Below are positions 26,201 to 33,257 of a DNA stretch of 34,159 nucleotides, one piece after another; within the stretch, counting starts at the first letter, position 1, and every line of letters starts with the position of its first letter. The notes under the pieces were generated by a model. It was not told the origin of the DNA, ran no database searches, and saw only the letters and a program-made list of their open reading frames with translations. The DNA lies in assembly GCA_900555125.1 (NCBI GenBank), contig USKH01000001.1, positions 1-34,159 of the forward strand, written 5' to 3'. This stretch comes from an uncultured Clostridium sp. Its GTDB lineage: Bacteria > Bacillota > Clostridia > Christensenellales > Pumilibacteraceae. The translations under genes and the position numbers were made by a program.

Positions 26201-29100
26201 GCGGCAAAACGATTACCGTTTCCGAAGACGGAACTATAAGCGGAATGAAAACGGGTACTGTCGTGTCCTATGATCCCGTAAGCGGAAAAATCACCTGGAA
26301 AGACAGTAAAAACAAAGAATGTTGTTTCTGGTTTGACATCAAAACGGGCATAATCGCAGGATTATACAACGACAACAAGATAGGCAACGATTATTACCTT
26401 TTCACCTCTTCCGAATATTCTTCCAACGGAAAAGCGGAAGCCGTGTACGGAATTTGGGATCCCGACGCAAAAACATGGGAAGCTCAGTTTGCCCGCGTCA
26501 ACACGAGAAACGGACTTACCGACGTGTTTATTTATAAAAACCATATTTATTCCGACGTTTCTATTACCGACGCGACCGGCAATAAACTGGAAATCGCAGA
26601 CATTAAAAAGTCCAAGACCGTAGTAGTAACCGATCTCGGCAGCGGAGAAGTTCTTATAAGAATAGCCACTACCGCGGAAAACTTCGGTAAAAACAACAAC
26701 TCTTCAAGCAATAAAAAGCTCGATCAATGGGCGGGAACCTATGCGTTCGGCGAAGAAAAAGTCGCTTTGGACGGCACCGGCAATATTGAATGGGGAGAAA
26801 AGAAGGGAACTTACGAAAAAGTCGAAGGACAGGATTACGACTTCGAAGTATACTTCGGCGAAACCGAATATTGGACGCTTACACTGGATGGTAAAAACTG
26901 CGCCATGACCAAACCCATGGCAACGCTGACGTTCGATCTCGGAGGTAAAACCGTTTCCGAAGAGGACGCTGCCAAAGTCACCGGCGGAGAAGTAAACGTG
27001 AAAATAGGCGTTGTTCTTCCCCAACTCGGAAATATAGACGGCTTCGTGTTCCGCGGCTGGTATGCGGATCCGCTGTTTGTGGAAAAAGCAACCGATACGC
27101 TCGTGCCGGAGAAAGACACCGTGTTGTATGCCAAGTGGGTGGAAAAACGCACGCTTACGGTTGTTGTCGACCAAAACAATTCTTATGTTCAGGAATATGC
27201 CGTGGGCGAAAAAACGGTTGTGGAAAACCCCGTTATAAAGGGATTGAAGTTCCTTGGCTGGTACACTACCGCAACGCTTGAAAACGGCACCGAGTGGAAT
27301 GCCGGCAACATGCTTGACGAAAACGTCACCGTATATGCAAAATGGACCGATGCGCCCGCATACAACAATGTATACGTTCCCACCGAACTCAGAAACAGAG
27401 GGAACAATCAAAGCGATCAGTCCAACATTTATACAAGAAACGTCGCCGTTCTCGACGTAAACACCGAAGGCGAAGCGAAATGCACCGCATATCCGTTCAG
27501 AGGAGACGTTACGATCAAAGAAGCGGAAACTTATGCGGATGACGGAGCGGTGGTTATCGCGGTAAACGACGAAGAGCATTACGGTTATGTGGATAAAAAG
27601 ACCGGAATGATCGTTATGACGTTCTATTCGGACGACAAAGCGACGTTGAAGGAAATATTCTTGCTTAATCCGTTTGAAAACAGCAGCCTTAACATATCTT
27701 CGCTGCCGTCGTCTTATTGGTTGGGCGGAGAGGCGAGAGCTATCGAGTATACGTTCGGAGGAAAAACATACACCGTATTTGTCAAGGGCGAAAAAGTTTA
27801 TTTCGACGTTTCCTTCAGAAACGATCAGGGCAAAGCGGTTAAAGCGGACGTAGCGTATAAGTCCGATAGCGTGGTTGTCTGCGCTGCCGACGGCTCGCTT
27901 ATCGCAAAATACGCAAGCGACGGAGAAGAACTGTGCCTTACCGACGGCTTCGAGGGCGAATATAAACTCAACGGAGAAGAAAATCTTTCCTTGACGCTCA
28001 ACGGCGTAAAGAAAATTACTCTTTCCGGAGAGGTCGGAACGTACGAAGTAGTGAACGAAAAAGGTTATAACGTCGAGGCATACATTGCCGGGTCTTACTA
28101 TCGCTTAAACGTAAACAAGACCGCCGCATCCTACACCATGACCAAGCCCATGGCTACCGTTTCCTACAACTTGAACAATGTTGCAATCGAAACTCCGATT
28201 GCCGTTCGCGAAAGCAAGAACTATAACGTTTCGTACAAACTGCCTCAACCCACTTCCCGTTTGTATATTTTCCGGGGCTGGTACGCTCGTAACGACGAAA
28301 GCACTCTCTATCCCGACGAGTACGTTCCGTCCGGCGATATAATGCTTTATGCAAAGTGGGACAAAAAAGTAATTCTCACCGTTGTTTACGGTAACGGACT
28401 GGAAAGCAAACAGTTCGAATACGGCGAAGGAGATACTGCGGCGCCCGAAGAACCCGGATATATCAACGGCAAAGTGTTTAACGGGTGGTTTACCGACGAA
28501 GCTTGCACAAATGCTTACACGCCCGGAAAGATTACCGCAAACACGATAATCTATTGCAAGTGGATAGAAGCCGTTCCTTATTTCGGCGACTACGTGGGCT
28601 ACAACGTCTACGGATCGAGCGGAAACGGCAACGCAAATCTTTCTTCTACGGTTAAGATAAGCGTAGACGCAAAAGGTAAAGCATCGGGCAAATTCAATGC
28701 TCTTATCGTCAAGGACGAAAACGGAAACTACAAACTCGGAACGGGCACGCCTGTTCTGGTTGATGAGAAAAACGGTATAATCGTCACGCCGTACAACATT
28801 AACTATTCTACGATGGGTTCGGACTGGTACGTTTACGTCAAGAACGCCAAGTCGTATACTTTAAATAAGGCTGAAGACTTGTATGTGTGGAACGGCGGCA
28901 GCACCAAATTTATGCGCCTCACCGTAACCAACAACGACAACAGCGTGAAAAACATCAATATCCTTATTCACGACGGAAAGGTTTACGGAAACGTCACCTG
29001 GCAGTGCGAGGGAGTGAACTCAATCGGCAAACTGACCACGTCCGCCATTGCCAAACTGGTTGTGAAAGACAGTAACGGAAAAGTAGTTTTCGGCGCGTAA
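23218..29100 (+). CDS. Giant modular lipoprotein with His/Pro repeats and InlB-type repeats
   Basis: 1960 residues. The signal peptide ends in ASGC (Cys24). Residues about 70-520 hold tandem repeats of roughly 85 residues with PTHTxxG, VYTSxYGxV, GHDY, PTLTxxGxAIEYC and REIVIPxL landmarks, like the ATCTEAG...GHTY repeats of other Firmicutes surface proteins. From about 525 the protein is 3.5 copies of a superunit: a beta-rich domain (TG[IM]I[VM] and NGKVYF-type landmarks), then a G-x-Y...LDG-x-G...G-T-Y module, then two InlB-type repeats ([FV]-x-GW[YFK]...YAKW). The fourth copy stops after the beta domain (VVKDSNGKVVFGA), so the protein ends mid-unit. No enzyme motif or C-terminal anchor is present. 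Probably a lipid-anchored adhesin or ligand-binding scaffold. It has its own promoter at 23111 and terminator at 29144. Confidence 0.9.
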   Translation: MKKSRFLILATSALMAFAAFASGCKEENVTYGDWVITNFPTATASGTAKRVSTDGKKTEEISIPSVSDASFWTKVSEKAPTHTLPGEAVYECEYGKATLAVKPLGHDYAGVVATITVMPTEQSEGKAVFVCKDGDGQDEVVLPALGAKEYKVEEAGHTTPGTATFDCAFGSVQIELPPTGHTFKGNKYNITLAPTLTEKGKGMHLCDKYNHEEEGEKGFVEVEIPALSDGEVWTENVKKAVAPTHTEQGMRVFTSETYGTVELVVPALGHDYENNHKVETVTMPTLTKPGKAIEYCADYETEEEGKKGTREIVIPVLTDENVWTVEKTTYHTKKGKAVYTSVYGTVEFELEPEGHDYKREHKIEMIVTPTLNETGTAIEYCADYDSENGAEKGKREIVVPALSDKNVWTLTAIAPTHTRDGAYVYTSVYGEVRQTLKATGHNYIYEHKIEVLVSPTLTESGTAIEYCASYDSEEEKGTREIVIPELSNARVWTKTTLAPDYYHGTRDVYTSIYGEAVIEHDDRILLPYENKYYKSVMLNAYGDSAFGSEYARGEVAFDSTWANNAPFYLGADGTGVGSAHPFTVGTKYEFYDYDMQTGRVTLKVLPQSARTVTDEDGNVTTEHYYDESKATIEYAYIDFETGIMIKPAYKDYNYSVIATPYADAIDAEKSVASVWNKAIAMSLCYNDGTEKTLNVFILNGKVYFGATFTDINGESIAANACYGAENLYVKDKNGNLVASFGWNGTDMVELDHLEGEYNGVGKIFISGTGLVKKDGTIVAKYTVIDHNTIGVTAIDGSKYEVYTLDVAAKTYEAKLPTVTVEYDLGGVTLANEDAFAGLTVTEKGYKNATFNQNTVLNTVTPSAEGKVFFGWKTADGKTFTSGTVVSENLVLVADWRDELVLYYLDAEGTKHEIKAAEGVRIGDYLPVLDDRFDKETLKYYQFAGWNIGGNDIPLDTPVAKGAAGKTLEATWKELSAYDGTYNGGEIWNGGYGNGGGKTITVSEDGTISGMKTGTVVSYDPVSGKITWKDSKNKECCFWFDIKTGIIAGLYNDNKIGNDYYLFTSSEYSSNGKAEAVYGIWDPDAKTWEAQFARVNTRNGLTDVFIYKNHIYSDVSITDATGNKLEIADIKKSKTVVVTDLGSGEVLIRIATTAENFGKNNNSSSNKKLDQWAGTYAFGEEKVALDGTGNIEWGEKKGTYEKVEGQDYDFEVYFGETEYWTLTLDGKNCAMTKPMATLTFDLGGKTVSEEDAAKVTGGEVNVKIGVVLPQLGNIDGFVFRGWYADPLFVEKATDTLVPEKDTVLYAKWVEKRTLTVVVDQNNSYVQEYAVGEKTVVENPVIKGLKFLGWYTTATLENGTEWNAGNMLDENVTVYAKWTDAPAYNNVYVPTELRNRGNNQSDQSNIYTRNVAVLDVNTEGEAKCTAYPFRGDVTIKEAETYADDGAVVIAVNDEEHYGYVDKKTGMIVMTFYSDDKATLKEIFLLNPFENSSLNISSLPSSYWLGGEARAIEYTFGGKTYTVFVKGEKVYFDVSFRNDQGKAVKADVAYKSDSVVVCAADGSLIAKYASDGEELCLTDGFEGEYKLNGEENLSLTLNGVKKITLSGEVGTYEVVNEKGYNVEAYIAGSYYRLNVNKTAASYTMTKPMATVSYNLNNVAIETPIAVRESKNYNVSYKLPQPTSRLYIFRGWYARNDESTLYPDEYVPSGDIMLYAKWDKKVILTVVYGNGLESKQFEYGEGDTAAPEEPGYINGKVFNGWFTDEACTNAYTPGKITANTIIYCKWIEAVPYFGDYVGYNVYGSSGNGNANLSSTVKISVDAKGKASGKFNALIVKDENGNYKLGTGTPVLVDEKNGIIVTPYNINYSTMGSDWYVYVKNAKSYTLNKAEDLYVWNGGSTKFMRLTVTNNDNSVKNINILIHDGKVYGNVTWQCEGVNSIGKLTTSAIAKLVVKDSNGKVVFGA
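23440..24780 (+). repeat. Tandem ~255-bp repeats, His/Pro-rich surface repeats
   Basis: The half-unit landmark PTHT or its equivalent recurs near 23455, 23944, 24205, 24460 and 24712, a spacing of about 255-261 bases (85-87 residues) over the last four. The second half-unit carries P-T-L-T-x-x-G-x-A-I-E-Y-C-A-x-Y. The first repeats (before 23760) are shorter or degenerate. Confidence 0.82.
25669..26130 (+). repeat. InlB-type repeat pair 1
   Basis: Two Listeria-Bacteroides (InlB B-repeat) type modules. The first runs from VEYDLGG through VFFGWKT to LVADW; the second runs from LVLYYLD through FAGWNIGG to LEATW. Confidence 0.8.
26920..27345 (+). repeat. InlB-type repeat pair 2
   Basis: The first module runs from ATLTFDLGG through FRGWYADP to LYAKW; the second runs from RTLTVVV through LGWYTTA to VYAKW. 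These are the best matches to the InlB-repeat consensus in the window. Confidence 0.85.
28154..28566 (+). repeat. InlB-type repeat pair 3
   Basis: The first module runs from ATVSYNLNN through FRGWYARN to LYAKW; the second runs from VILTVVYGN through FNGWFTDEAC to IYCKW. Confidence 0.85.
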
Positions 29101-29143
29101 ACCGTTAAAACCAAAGTTTGTCATAAAAAAAGACAGCTTAATA

Positions 29144-29178
29144 AAAAATCCCCTTTCGTTCGCGAAAAGGGGATTTTT
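29144..29178. terminator. Strong bidirectional Rho-independent terminator
   Basis: AAAAATCCCCTTTCG (29144-29158) pairs with CGAAAAGGGGATTTTT (29163-29178), 15 pairs with one bulged A, around a TTCG loop. T-runs on both strands let it serve the 23218 gene (stop at 29100) and the converging TetR gene (stop at 29197). Confidence 0.93.
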
Positions 29179-29196
29179 GTTTATTTTTCAAAGTTT

Positions 29197-29793
29197 TTAT
29201 ACCGTGTGCGGCTTAAAAACGAAATCGGTTACAAACGAATAATAATCGCGGCACAACGCCGCCGTTTTTTCTGCGGTCGCGCCCTCGCCGAAAGCTGTTT
29301 CCTTCAAAAAATCAATAGGGCCGTACATTAAAACCGAGGCAAGCTGCTCGTTTGTCAAATCGGTTTTATACGCGTCGGTAATCTTTTTTATGAGATCTTC
29401 GGCTCCTTTTGCGATAAAATGGTTAAAAGCGCGCAAAGCGTAGCCGTTCTCGTCGAAAATCGCGCGGAAAAAAGCCAGTCTGCCGGGAGCAAAACTCTCT
29501 TCCGCATACGAAACGTACAGATTTACGCTGTACGCCCGAACGTCGTCTTTCGCGCCGGAAAGGCGGGTCTTGTCTATACAACGCTGCAAAACCTTGCTTA
29601 AAAAATCCGAGTACAGATTGTTGAGAAGCGCGTATTTATCGGGAAAATGAGAGTAAAAAGTAACGCGACTTATGTCTGCTTTTTCGCATAGTTGCTTTAC
29701 GGTTATCGTTTCAAACGAGCGTTCGGCAACCAAATCCTGCAGCGTCGAGCGAAGCAGCGCGCGCGTTTTTACTATACGTTTATCTTCCGGCAT
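29197..29793 (-). CDS. TetR/AcrR-family transcriptional regulator
   Basis: 198 residues, of normal length for the family. The N-terminal helix-turn-helix is typical: FETITVKQLCEKADIS, then the recognition helix RVTFYSHFPDKYALL (about residues 28-57). The C-terminal ligand and dimerisation domain is divergent (YAEESFAPGRLAFFRAIF and LASVLMYGPIDFLKE), so the effector cannot be predicted. AGGAG (rc of 29799-29804) lies 5 bases before the start. A long palindrome overlaps its promoter, so autorepression is likely. It lies downstream of spmB on the same strand with 113 bases between, and converges on the giant lipoprotein gene. No divergent gene adjoins the palindrome, so other targets must lie elsewhere, if any. 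Confidence 0.93.
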   Translation of the reverse strand: MPEDKRIVKTRALLRSTLQDLVAERSFETITVKQLCEKADISRVTFYSHFPDKYALLNNLYSDFLSKVLQRCIDKTRLSGAKDDVRAYSVNLYVSYAEESFAPGRLAFFRAIFDENGYALRAFNHFIAKGAEDLIKKITDAYKTDLTNEQLASVLMYGPIDFLKETAFGEGATAEKTAALCRDYYSFVTDFVFKPHTV

Positions 29794-29805
29794 TTCGGAC
29801 TCCTT

Positions 29806-29838
29806 TTTTTTGTGTTATATATATTCTAACACAAAAAA
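29806..29838. promoter_or_regulatory. Palindromic operator, probable TetR binding site
   Basis: TTTTTTGTGTTA (29806-29817) and TAACACAAAAAA (29827-29838) form a perfect 12-bp inverted repeat with a 9-base spacer. It covers the -10 box of the tetR promoter and lies just upstream of the tetR ribosome binding site. Size and placement suit an autorepressing TetR dimer. Confidence 0.75.
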
Positions 29839-29851
29839 CGAAAAAAGTCAC
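29823..29851 (-). promoter_or_regulatory. Promoter of the tetR gene
   Basis: Read on the - strand: GTGACT (29851-29846), 17-base spacer, TAGAAT (29828-29823). The -10 box lies within the palindrome spacer and right arm. Confidence 0.6.
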
Positions 29852-29906
29852 TTATTTTGCGCCGGAATGGTTTGCAAAAAAGAGCAATTGCAAGGAAAAG
29901 GCAAGG

Positions 29907-30416
29907 TTACGACATAAGAGACAGAATAAAACACCCCGCCGTGTATCCCGTAAAATTAGCGATAAGCGCAACCGGAATGGCATAGCGCAGGTTTTTTACT
30001 TTGCATTTGCTGAAATATATGCCCGAAAGATAGAAAACCGTTTCGCTCGAACCGTAAATAATCGAGGCACAGTTGCCGATAAACGAATCCGTGCCGTACA
30101 GGTCGTAAATATCGGAAAGAATTCCCAATGCTCCCGCCCCCGAAAGAGGACGGATAAGAATAAGTTCGCACAGTTCGCACGGCAGTCCGAAAAATCCGAA
30201 CACGGGCGATAAGAACCGTGCCACGGCTGCCGAAACGCCGCTTTCGCGGAACAATTCCACCGCAATCATTACAACGACGAGGTAGGGGAGAACGGTTTTG
30301 ATAAGGTCGGTTGCCTGCGCCGCGCCCTGCACGAACGACGAGTACGGGGAGGCTTTTTTAAATACCGCCACGATGAGAACTGTTAAAAATATAAGCGGAA
30401 CTACGTAGACGGTCAA
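29907..30416 (-). CDS. spmB: Spore maturation protein B
   Basis: 169 residues, about the length of known SpmB proteins. It is a polytopic membrane protein with the nucleoside-recognition (Gate) fold. Diagnostic stretches include LIRPLSGAGALGILSD (central) and SSETVFYLSGIYF. In Bacillus and Clostridium, SpmA and SpmB are needed for normal spore core dehydration. The gene overlaps the spmA end by 4 bases (ATGA junction at 30413-30416), so translation is coupled. The family match is strong; the sporulation role is known for the family and inferred here. Confidence 0.92.
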   Translation of the reverse strand: MTVYVVPLIFLTVLIVAVFKKASPYSSFVQGAAQATDLIKTVLPYLVVVMIAVELFRESGVSAAVARFLSPVFGFFGLPCELCELILIRPLSGAGALGILSDIYDLYGTDSFIGNCASIIYGSSETVFYLSGIYFSKCKVKNLRYAIPVALIANFTGYTAGCFILSLMS

Positions 30417-31105
30417 AGTTTTTCGCTCCTTAAAATTTTTTCGTTTTTTGCTCGCTCGCTTTTTCGTTTATCCGTTACCGGGACTTTCTCGCTGCGATTG
30501 AAAAGCTTATTATTTGTGCATTTTTCCGCATTTTTCCGTGAAACAAAGCTTTTTTCGATAAAAGAAATAAGTTTTACGAGAGTTATGCCCACGATAGTGG
30601 ATAAAACGGTGGCGCATATACAGGCGGGCAGAAACGAAGCGGGTGAGAGGGATCCCTTTGCCGCGCGCAGACCGATTACGGTGGAAGGAAGCAGTTGAAG
30701 CGACGTACTCGACAGTACCAGCAGCATAATCATGCCGTCGGTTGCCCTGCCGTTTTTGTCGTCCATTTCGCACACCGCGTTTATTCCCATGGGAGTAGCC
30801 GCGTTGCCCAGTCCCAGAAAGTTTGCGGCAATATTGGAAGAGAGGTAGCCTTTTGCCTTGTCGTTTACGCCGGGAAAAAGAAAGTTTACGGGACGGCGCA
30901 GCAGTTTTGTAAGGAAGCCGCTTATTCCCGTCTTCTCCACCAGCTTGAACAAACCCAGCCACAGAGCGTACGAAGCAAGCAAGGTAAGGGCAAGCGTTAC
31001 CGCATTGTTCGCGCCCGAAATCATGGAATTTATCGCACCGTCCGGATTTACTAAAAGCATGGCTATTATGCCGGCTATCATGATAATTGTCCACAAAACG
31101 TTCAT
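30413..31105 (-). CDS. spmA: Spore maturation protein A
   Basis: 230 residues with the Gate/nucleoside-recognition membrane domain: NSMISGANNAVTLALTL, then FPGVNDKAKGYLSSNIAANF, LGLGNAATPMGI and a STSLQLLPSTVIGLRA block. The usual SpmA length is near 195; this copy has a Lys/Arg/Glu-rich C-terminal tail of roughly 40-45 residues (about 187-230) with no membrane span. It acts with SpmB, encoded immediately downstream with a 4-base overlap. The start ATG (rc of 31103-31105) has only a weak Shine-Dalgarno-like AGAAG. In Bacillus subtilis these genes sit in the dacB operon; here no dacB adjoins them. A divergent metG shares the 154-base upstream gap. Confidence 0.92.
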   Translation of the reverse strand: MNVLWTIIMIAGIIAMLLVNPDGAINSMISGANNAVTLALTLLASYALWLGLFKLVEKTGISGFLTKLLRRPVNFLFPGVNDKAKGYLSSNIAANFLGLGNAATPMGINAVCEMDDKNGRATDGMIMLLVLSSTSLQLLPSTVIGLRAAKGSLSPASFLPACICATVLSTIVGITLVKLISFIEKSFVSRKNAEKCTNNKLFNRSEKVPVTDKRKSERAKNEKILRSEKL

Positions 31106-31171
31106 GCTTCTATGTATATGACGGGAAAAAGCCGTATATAAGCGAAAAAAAGTATATTTGTTGCAAAACGA

Positions 31172-31200
31172 TTGATTTTTACGCCGCGTTTTAGTATAAT
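31172..31200 (+). promoter_or_regulatory. Sigma-A promoter of metG-tatD
   Basis: TTGATT (31172-31177), 17-base spacer, TATAAT (31195-31200). The leader to the metG start is only about 55 bases, too short for a T-box riboswitch. Confidence 0.85.
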
Positions 31201-31211
31201 ATTAGTTAAGT

Positions 31212-31248
31212 GCAGGCGAAAAGCTTATGGTTTGATAAAATCGCTTGC
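31212..31248 (+). other. Leader hairpin abutting the metG ribosome binding site
   Basis: GCAGGCGA (31212-31219) pairs with TCGCTTGC (31241-31248), 8 pairs including one G-U, around a 21-base loop. The stem ends one base before GGGAGG, so it could modulate ribosome access. Confidence 0.4.
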
Positions 31249-31254
31249 GGGAGG
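31249..31254 (+). promoter_or_regulatory. Ribosome binding site deciding the metG start
   Basis: GGGAGG, 5 bases before the ATG at 31260. An in-frame TTG at 31245 overlaps this site and is therefore not the start. Confidence 0.85.
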
Positions 31255-31259
31255 CAATT

Positions 31260-33257
31260 ATGGAAAACGCAAAGACTTTTTACATCACGACGCCTATTTA
31301 TTACCCCAGCGGGAAATGGCATTTAGGGCATAGCTACACCACCGTTTGTTGCGACGCAATCGCTCGTTACAAGCGAATGTGCGGTTTTGACGTTTTCTAT
31401 CTCACGGGTACCGACGAACACGGTCAGAAAATCGAGAAAAAAGCCGAGGAAAAGGGAGTAAGCCCTAAGGCTTACGTTGACGAACGCGTTGCCGATATCA
31501 AAAAGTTGTGGAGTCTTCTGGATATAAGTTACGATAAATTTATTCGTACCACCGACGGCTATCACGAAAAGGCGGTTGCCGGGATTTTTACAAAACTGTA
31601 CGAACAGGGAGATATATACAAGTCTGTTTATAAGGGCAAATACTGCACTCCGTGCGAGTCGTTCTGGACCGAAAGTCAGCTGATAGACGGTAAATGCCCC
31701 GACTGCGGCAGAGAAGTCACCGACGCCGAAGAAGAATGTTATTTCTTCCGTCTGTCCAAGTACCGCGACAGAATAATAGATCTTCTCAAAAACACCGACT
31801 ATCTGCAACCAAAAACGCGCGTAAACGAAATGGTTAATAACTTCTTGAAAGACGGCTTAAACGACCTTGCGGTGTCGCGAACCTCTTTCAAGTGGGGTAT
31901 TCCCGTCGAATTCGACGACAAACACGTCATTTACGTGTGGATAGACGCGCTTTCAAACTATATCACCGCGCTCGGCTACGGCAGCGACGACGACAGCCTT
32001 TACAAAAAGTACTGGCCGGCAGACCTTCACATGGTGGGAAAGGAAATAGTTCGTTTCCACTCCATAATATGGCCGGCAATACTCATGGCGCTCGGTCTGC
32101 CTCTTCCCAAAAAAGTATACGGACACGGTTGGCTGCTTCTGGACGGCGACAAAATGAGTAAGTCCAAAGGCAACGTCGTCGATCCGTATATTCTTGCCGA
32201 CAGATACGGAATAGACGCGATAAGATACTATCTGCTGCGCGAAATACCCTTCGGCAGCGACGGAACGTATTCCAACGAGGCGTTTATTACCCGTATAAAT
32301 CAGGATCTCGTAAACGACCTGGGAAACCTTGCAAAGCGTACGCTTACGATGAACGCCAAGTATTTCGGCGGCAAACTTTCTAAGCCCGCAACCGTAAAAA
32401 CGGAAGACGAGCAGTTTATAGAATCCGTAAACGCGCTTTCCGAAAAGGTGGATAAGTATATTTCCGAAGTGAACGTCACAAAAGCACTCGAAGAGATTTT
32501 CTCGGTGGTGGGAAAAGCCAACAAGTATATCGACGTCAACGCGCCCTGGACGCTGGATAAAAACGGCGAAAAGCAGCGCCTTATGGAAGTAATGTACAAC
32601 CTCACCGAGGCGATAAGAGTTACGGCAACGCTTTTAATGCCCTTCCTTACCGTAGGTCCGAAAAAGATTATCGAAGGACTTAATCTTCCCGTTCCCTCTC
32701 TGTTCGGCGAAAATCTTAAATGGGGAGCGGTAGAAAATTATTCCACCGGCGAAGTGGGCATTCTCTATCCGAGATTGGATTTGGGCAAAGAGCTTGTCGC
32801 GCTTTCGGAAATAGCCGAAAAAGAGAACGGAAAAAACGAAAAGAAAGCGGAAAACGCCGAAAAAAAGCAGACCGCAGATAAAAAACAGGACAAAAAAGAG
32901 GAAAATAAAATGGAAAACGAAAACACCGAAAATCAATATATAACCATCGACGACTTCTGCAAAGTTCAGCTTAAAGTGGGAGAAGTGCTTGCAAGCGAAA
33001 AGGTGGAAAAAAGCAACAAATTGCTTAAAAACACGGTTAAAATAGGCGATCAAACGCGTACCATTTTAAGCGGAATTGCCAAGTTCTACACGCCCGAAGA
33101 AATGGTGGGCAAAAAAGTGGTAGTCGTAACCAACTTAAAGCCGCGCATGATGTGCGGATTCGAGTCCTGCGGCATGATCCTGTGCGCAAGCGAGGGTGAT
33201 AAACTGTCGCTGGTCAGCCCCGAAAAGCTTATCGAAAGCGGCGCCGAAGTATGTTAG
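31260..33257 (+). CDS. metG: Methionyl-tRNA synthetase
   Basis: 665 residues, the length of the long bacterial MetRS form. It charges tRNA-Met with methionine using ATP in the cytoplasm. The HIGH-type motif HLGH is at residues 21-24 and KMSKS at 298-302. A Cys4 zinc knuckle is present (C129, C132, C146, C149). An anticodon-binding helical domain is followed by a very Lys/Glu/Asn-rich linker (about 520-560) and a C-terminal EMAP-II-like tRNA-binding domain (about 562-665, KVQLKVGEVL through VVTNLKPRMMCG), which gives dimerisation and tRNA affinity. The start is set by GGGAGG. The end overlaps tatD by 7 bases; metG-tatD neighbours are common in Firmicutes. Confidence 0.98.
   Translation: MENAKTFYITTPIYYPSGKWHLGHSYTTVCCDAIARYKRMCGFDVFYLTGTDEHGQKIEKKAEEKGVSPKAYVDERVADIKKLWSLLDISYDKFIRTTDGYHEKAVAGIFTKLYEQGDIYKSVYKGKYCTPCESFWTESQLIDGKCPDCGREVTDAEEECYFFRLSKYRDRIIDLLKNTDYLQPKTRVNEMVNNFLKDGLNDLAVSRTSFKWGIPVEFDDKHVIYVWIDALSNYITALGYGSDDDSLYKKYWPADLHMVGKEIVRFHSIIWPAILMALGLPLPKKVYGHGWLLLDGDKMSKSKGNVVDPYILADRYGIDAIRYYLLREIPFGSDGTYSNEAFITRINQDLVNDLGNLAKRTLTMNAKYFGGKLSKPATVKTEDEQFIESVNALSEKVDKYISEVNVTKALEEIFSVVGKANKYIDVNAPWTLDKNGEKQRLMEVMYNLTEAIRVTATLLMPFLTVGPKKIIEGLNLPVPSLFGENLKWGAVENYSTGEVGILYPRLDLGKELVALSEIAEKENGKNEKKAENAEKKQTADKKQDKKEENKMENENTENQYITIDDFCKVQLKVGEVLASEKVEKSNKLLKNTVKIGDQTRTILSGIAKFYTPEEMVGKKVVVVTNLKPRMMCGFESCGMILCASEGDKLSLVSPEKLIESGAEVC

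Larger units (their letters stand above)
24790..29097 (+). repeat. 3.5 superunits of beta domain, LDG module and InlB pair
   Basis: Beta domains begin near 24790, 26140, 27350 and 28567. Matching landmarks are YIDFETGIMI, WFDIKTGIIA, YVDKKTGMIV and LVDEKNGIIV, then VFILNGKVYF, VFIYKNHIYS, VFVKGEKVYF and ILIHDGKVYG. The LDG/GTY module starts near 25474, 26728 and 27949 and is absent from the fourth unit. Confidence 0.75.

Noticed and set aside
31201..31259. T-box or SAM riboswitch upstream of metG
   Set aside because: The leader is too short and has no conserved T-box or SAM core elements.
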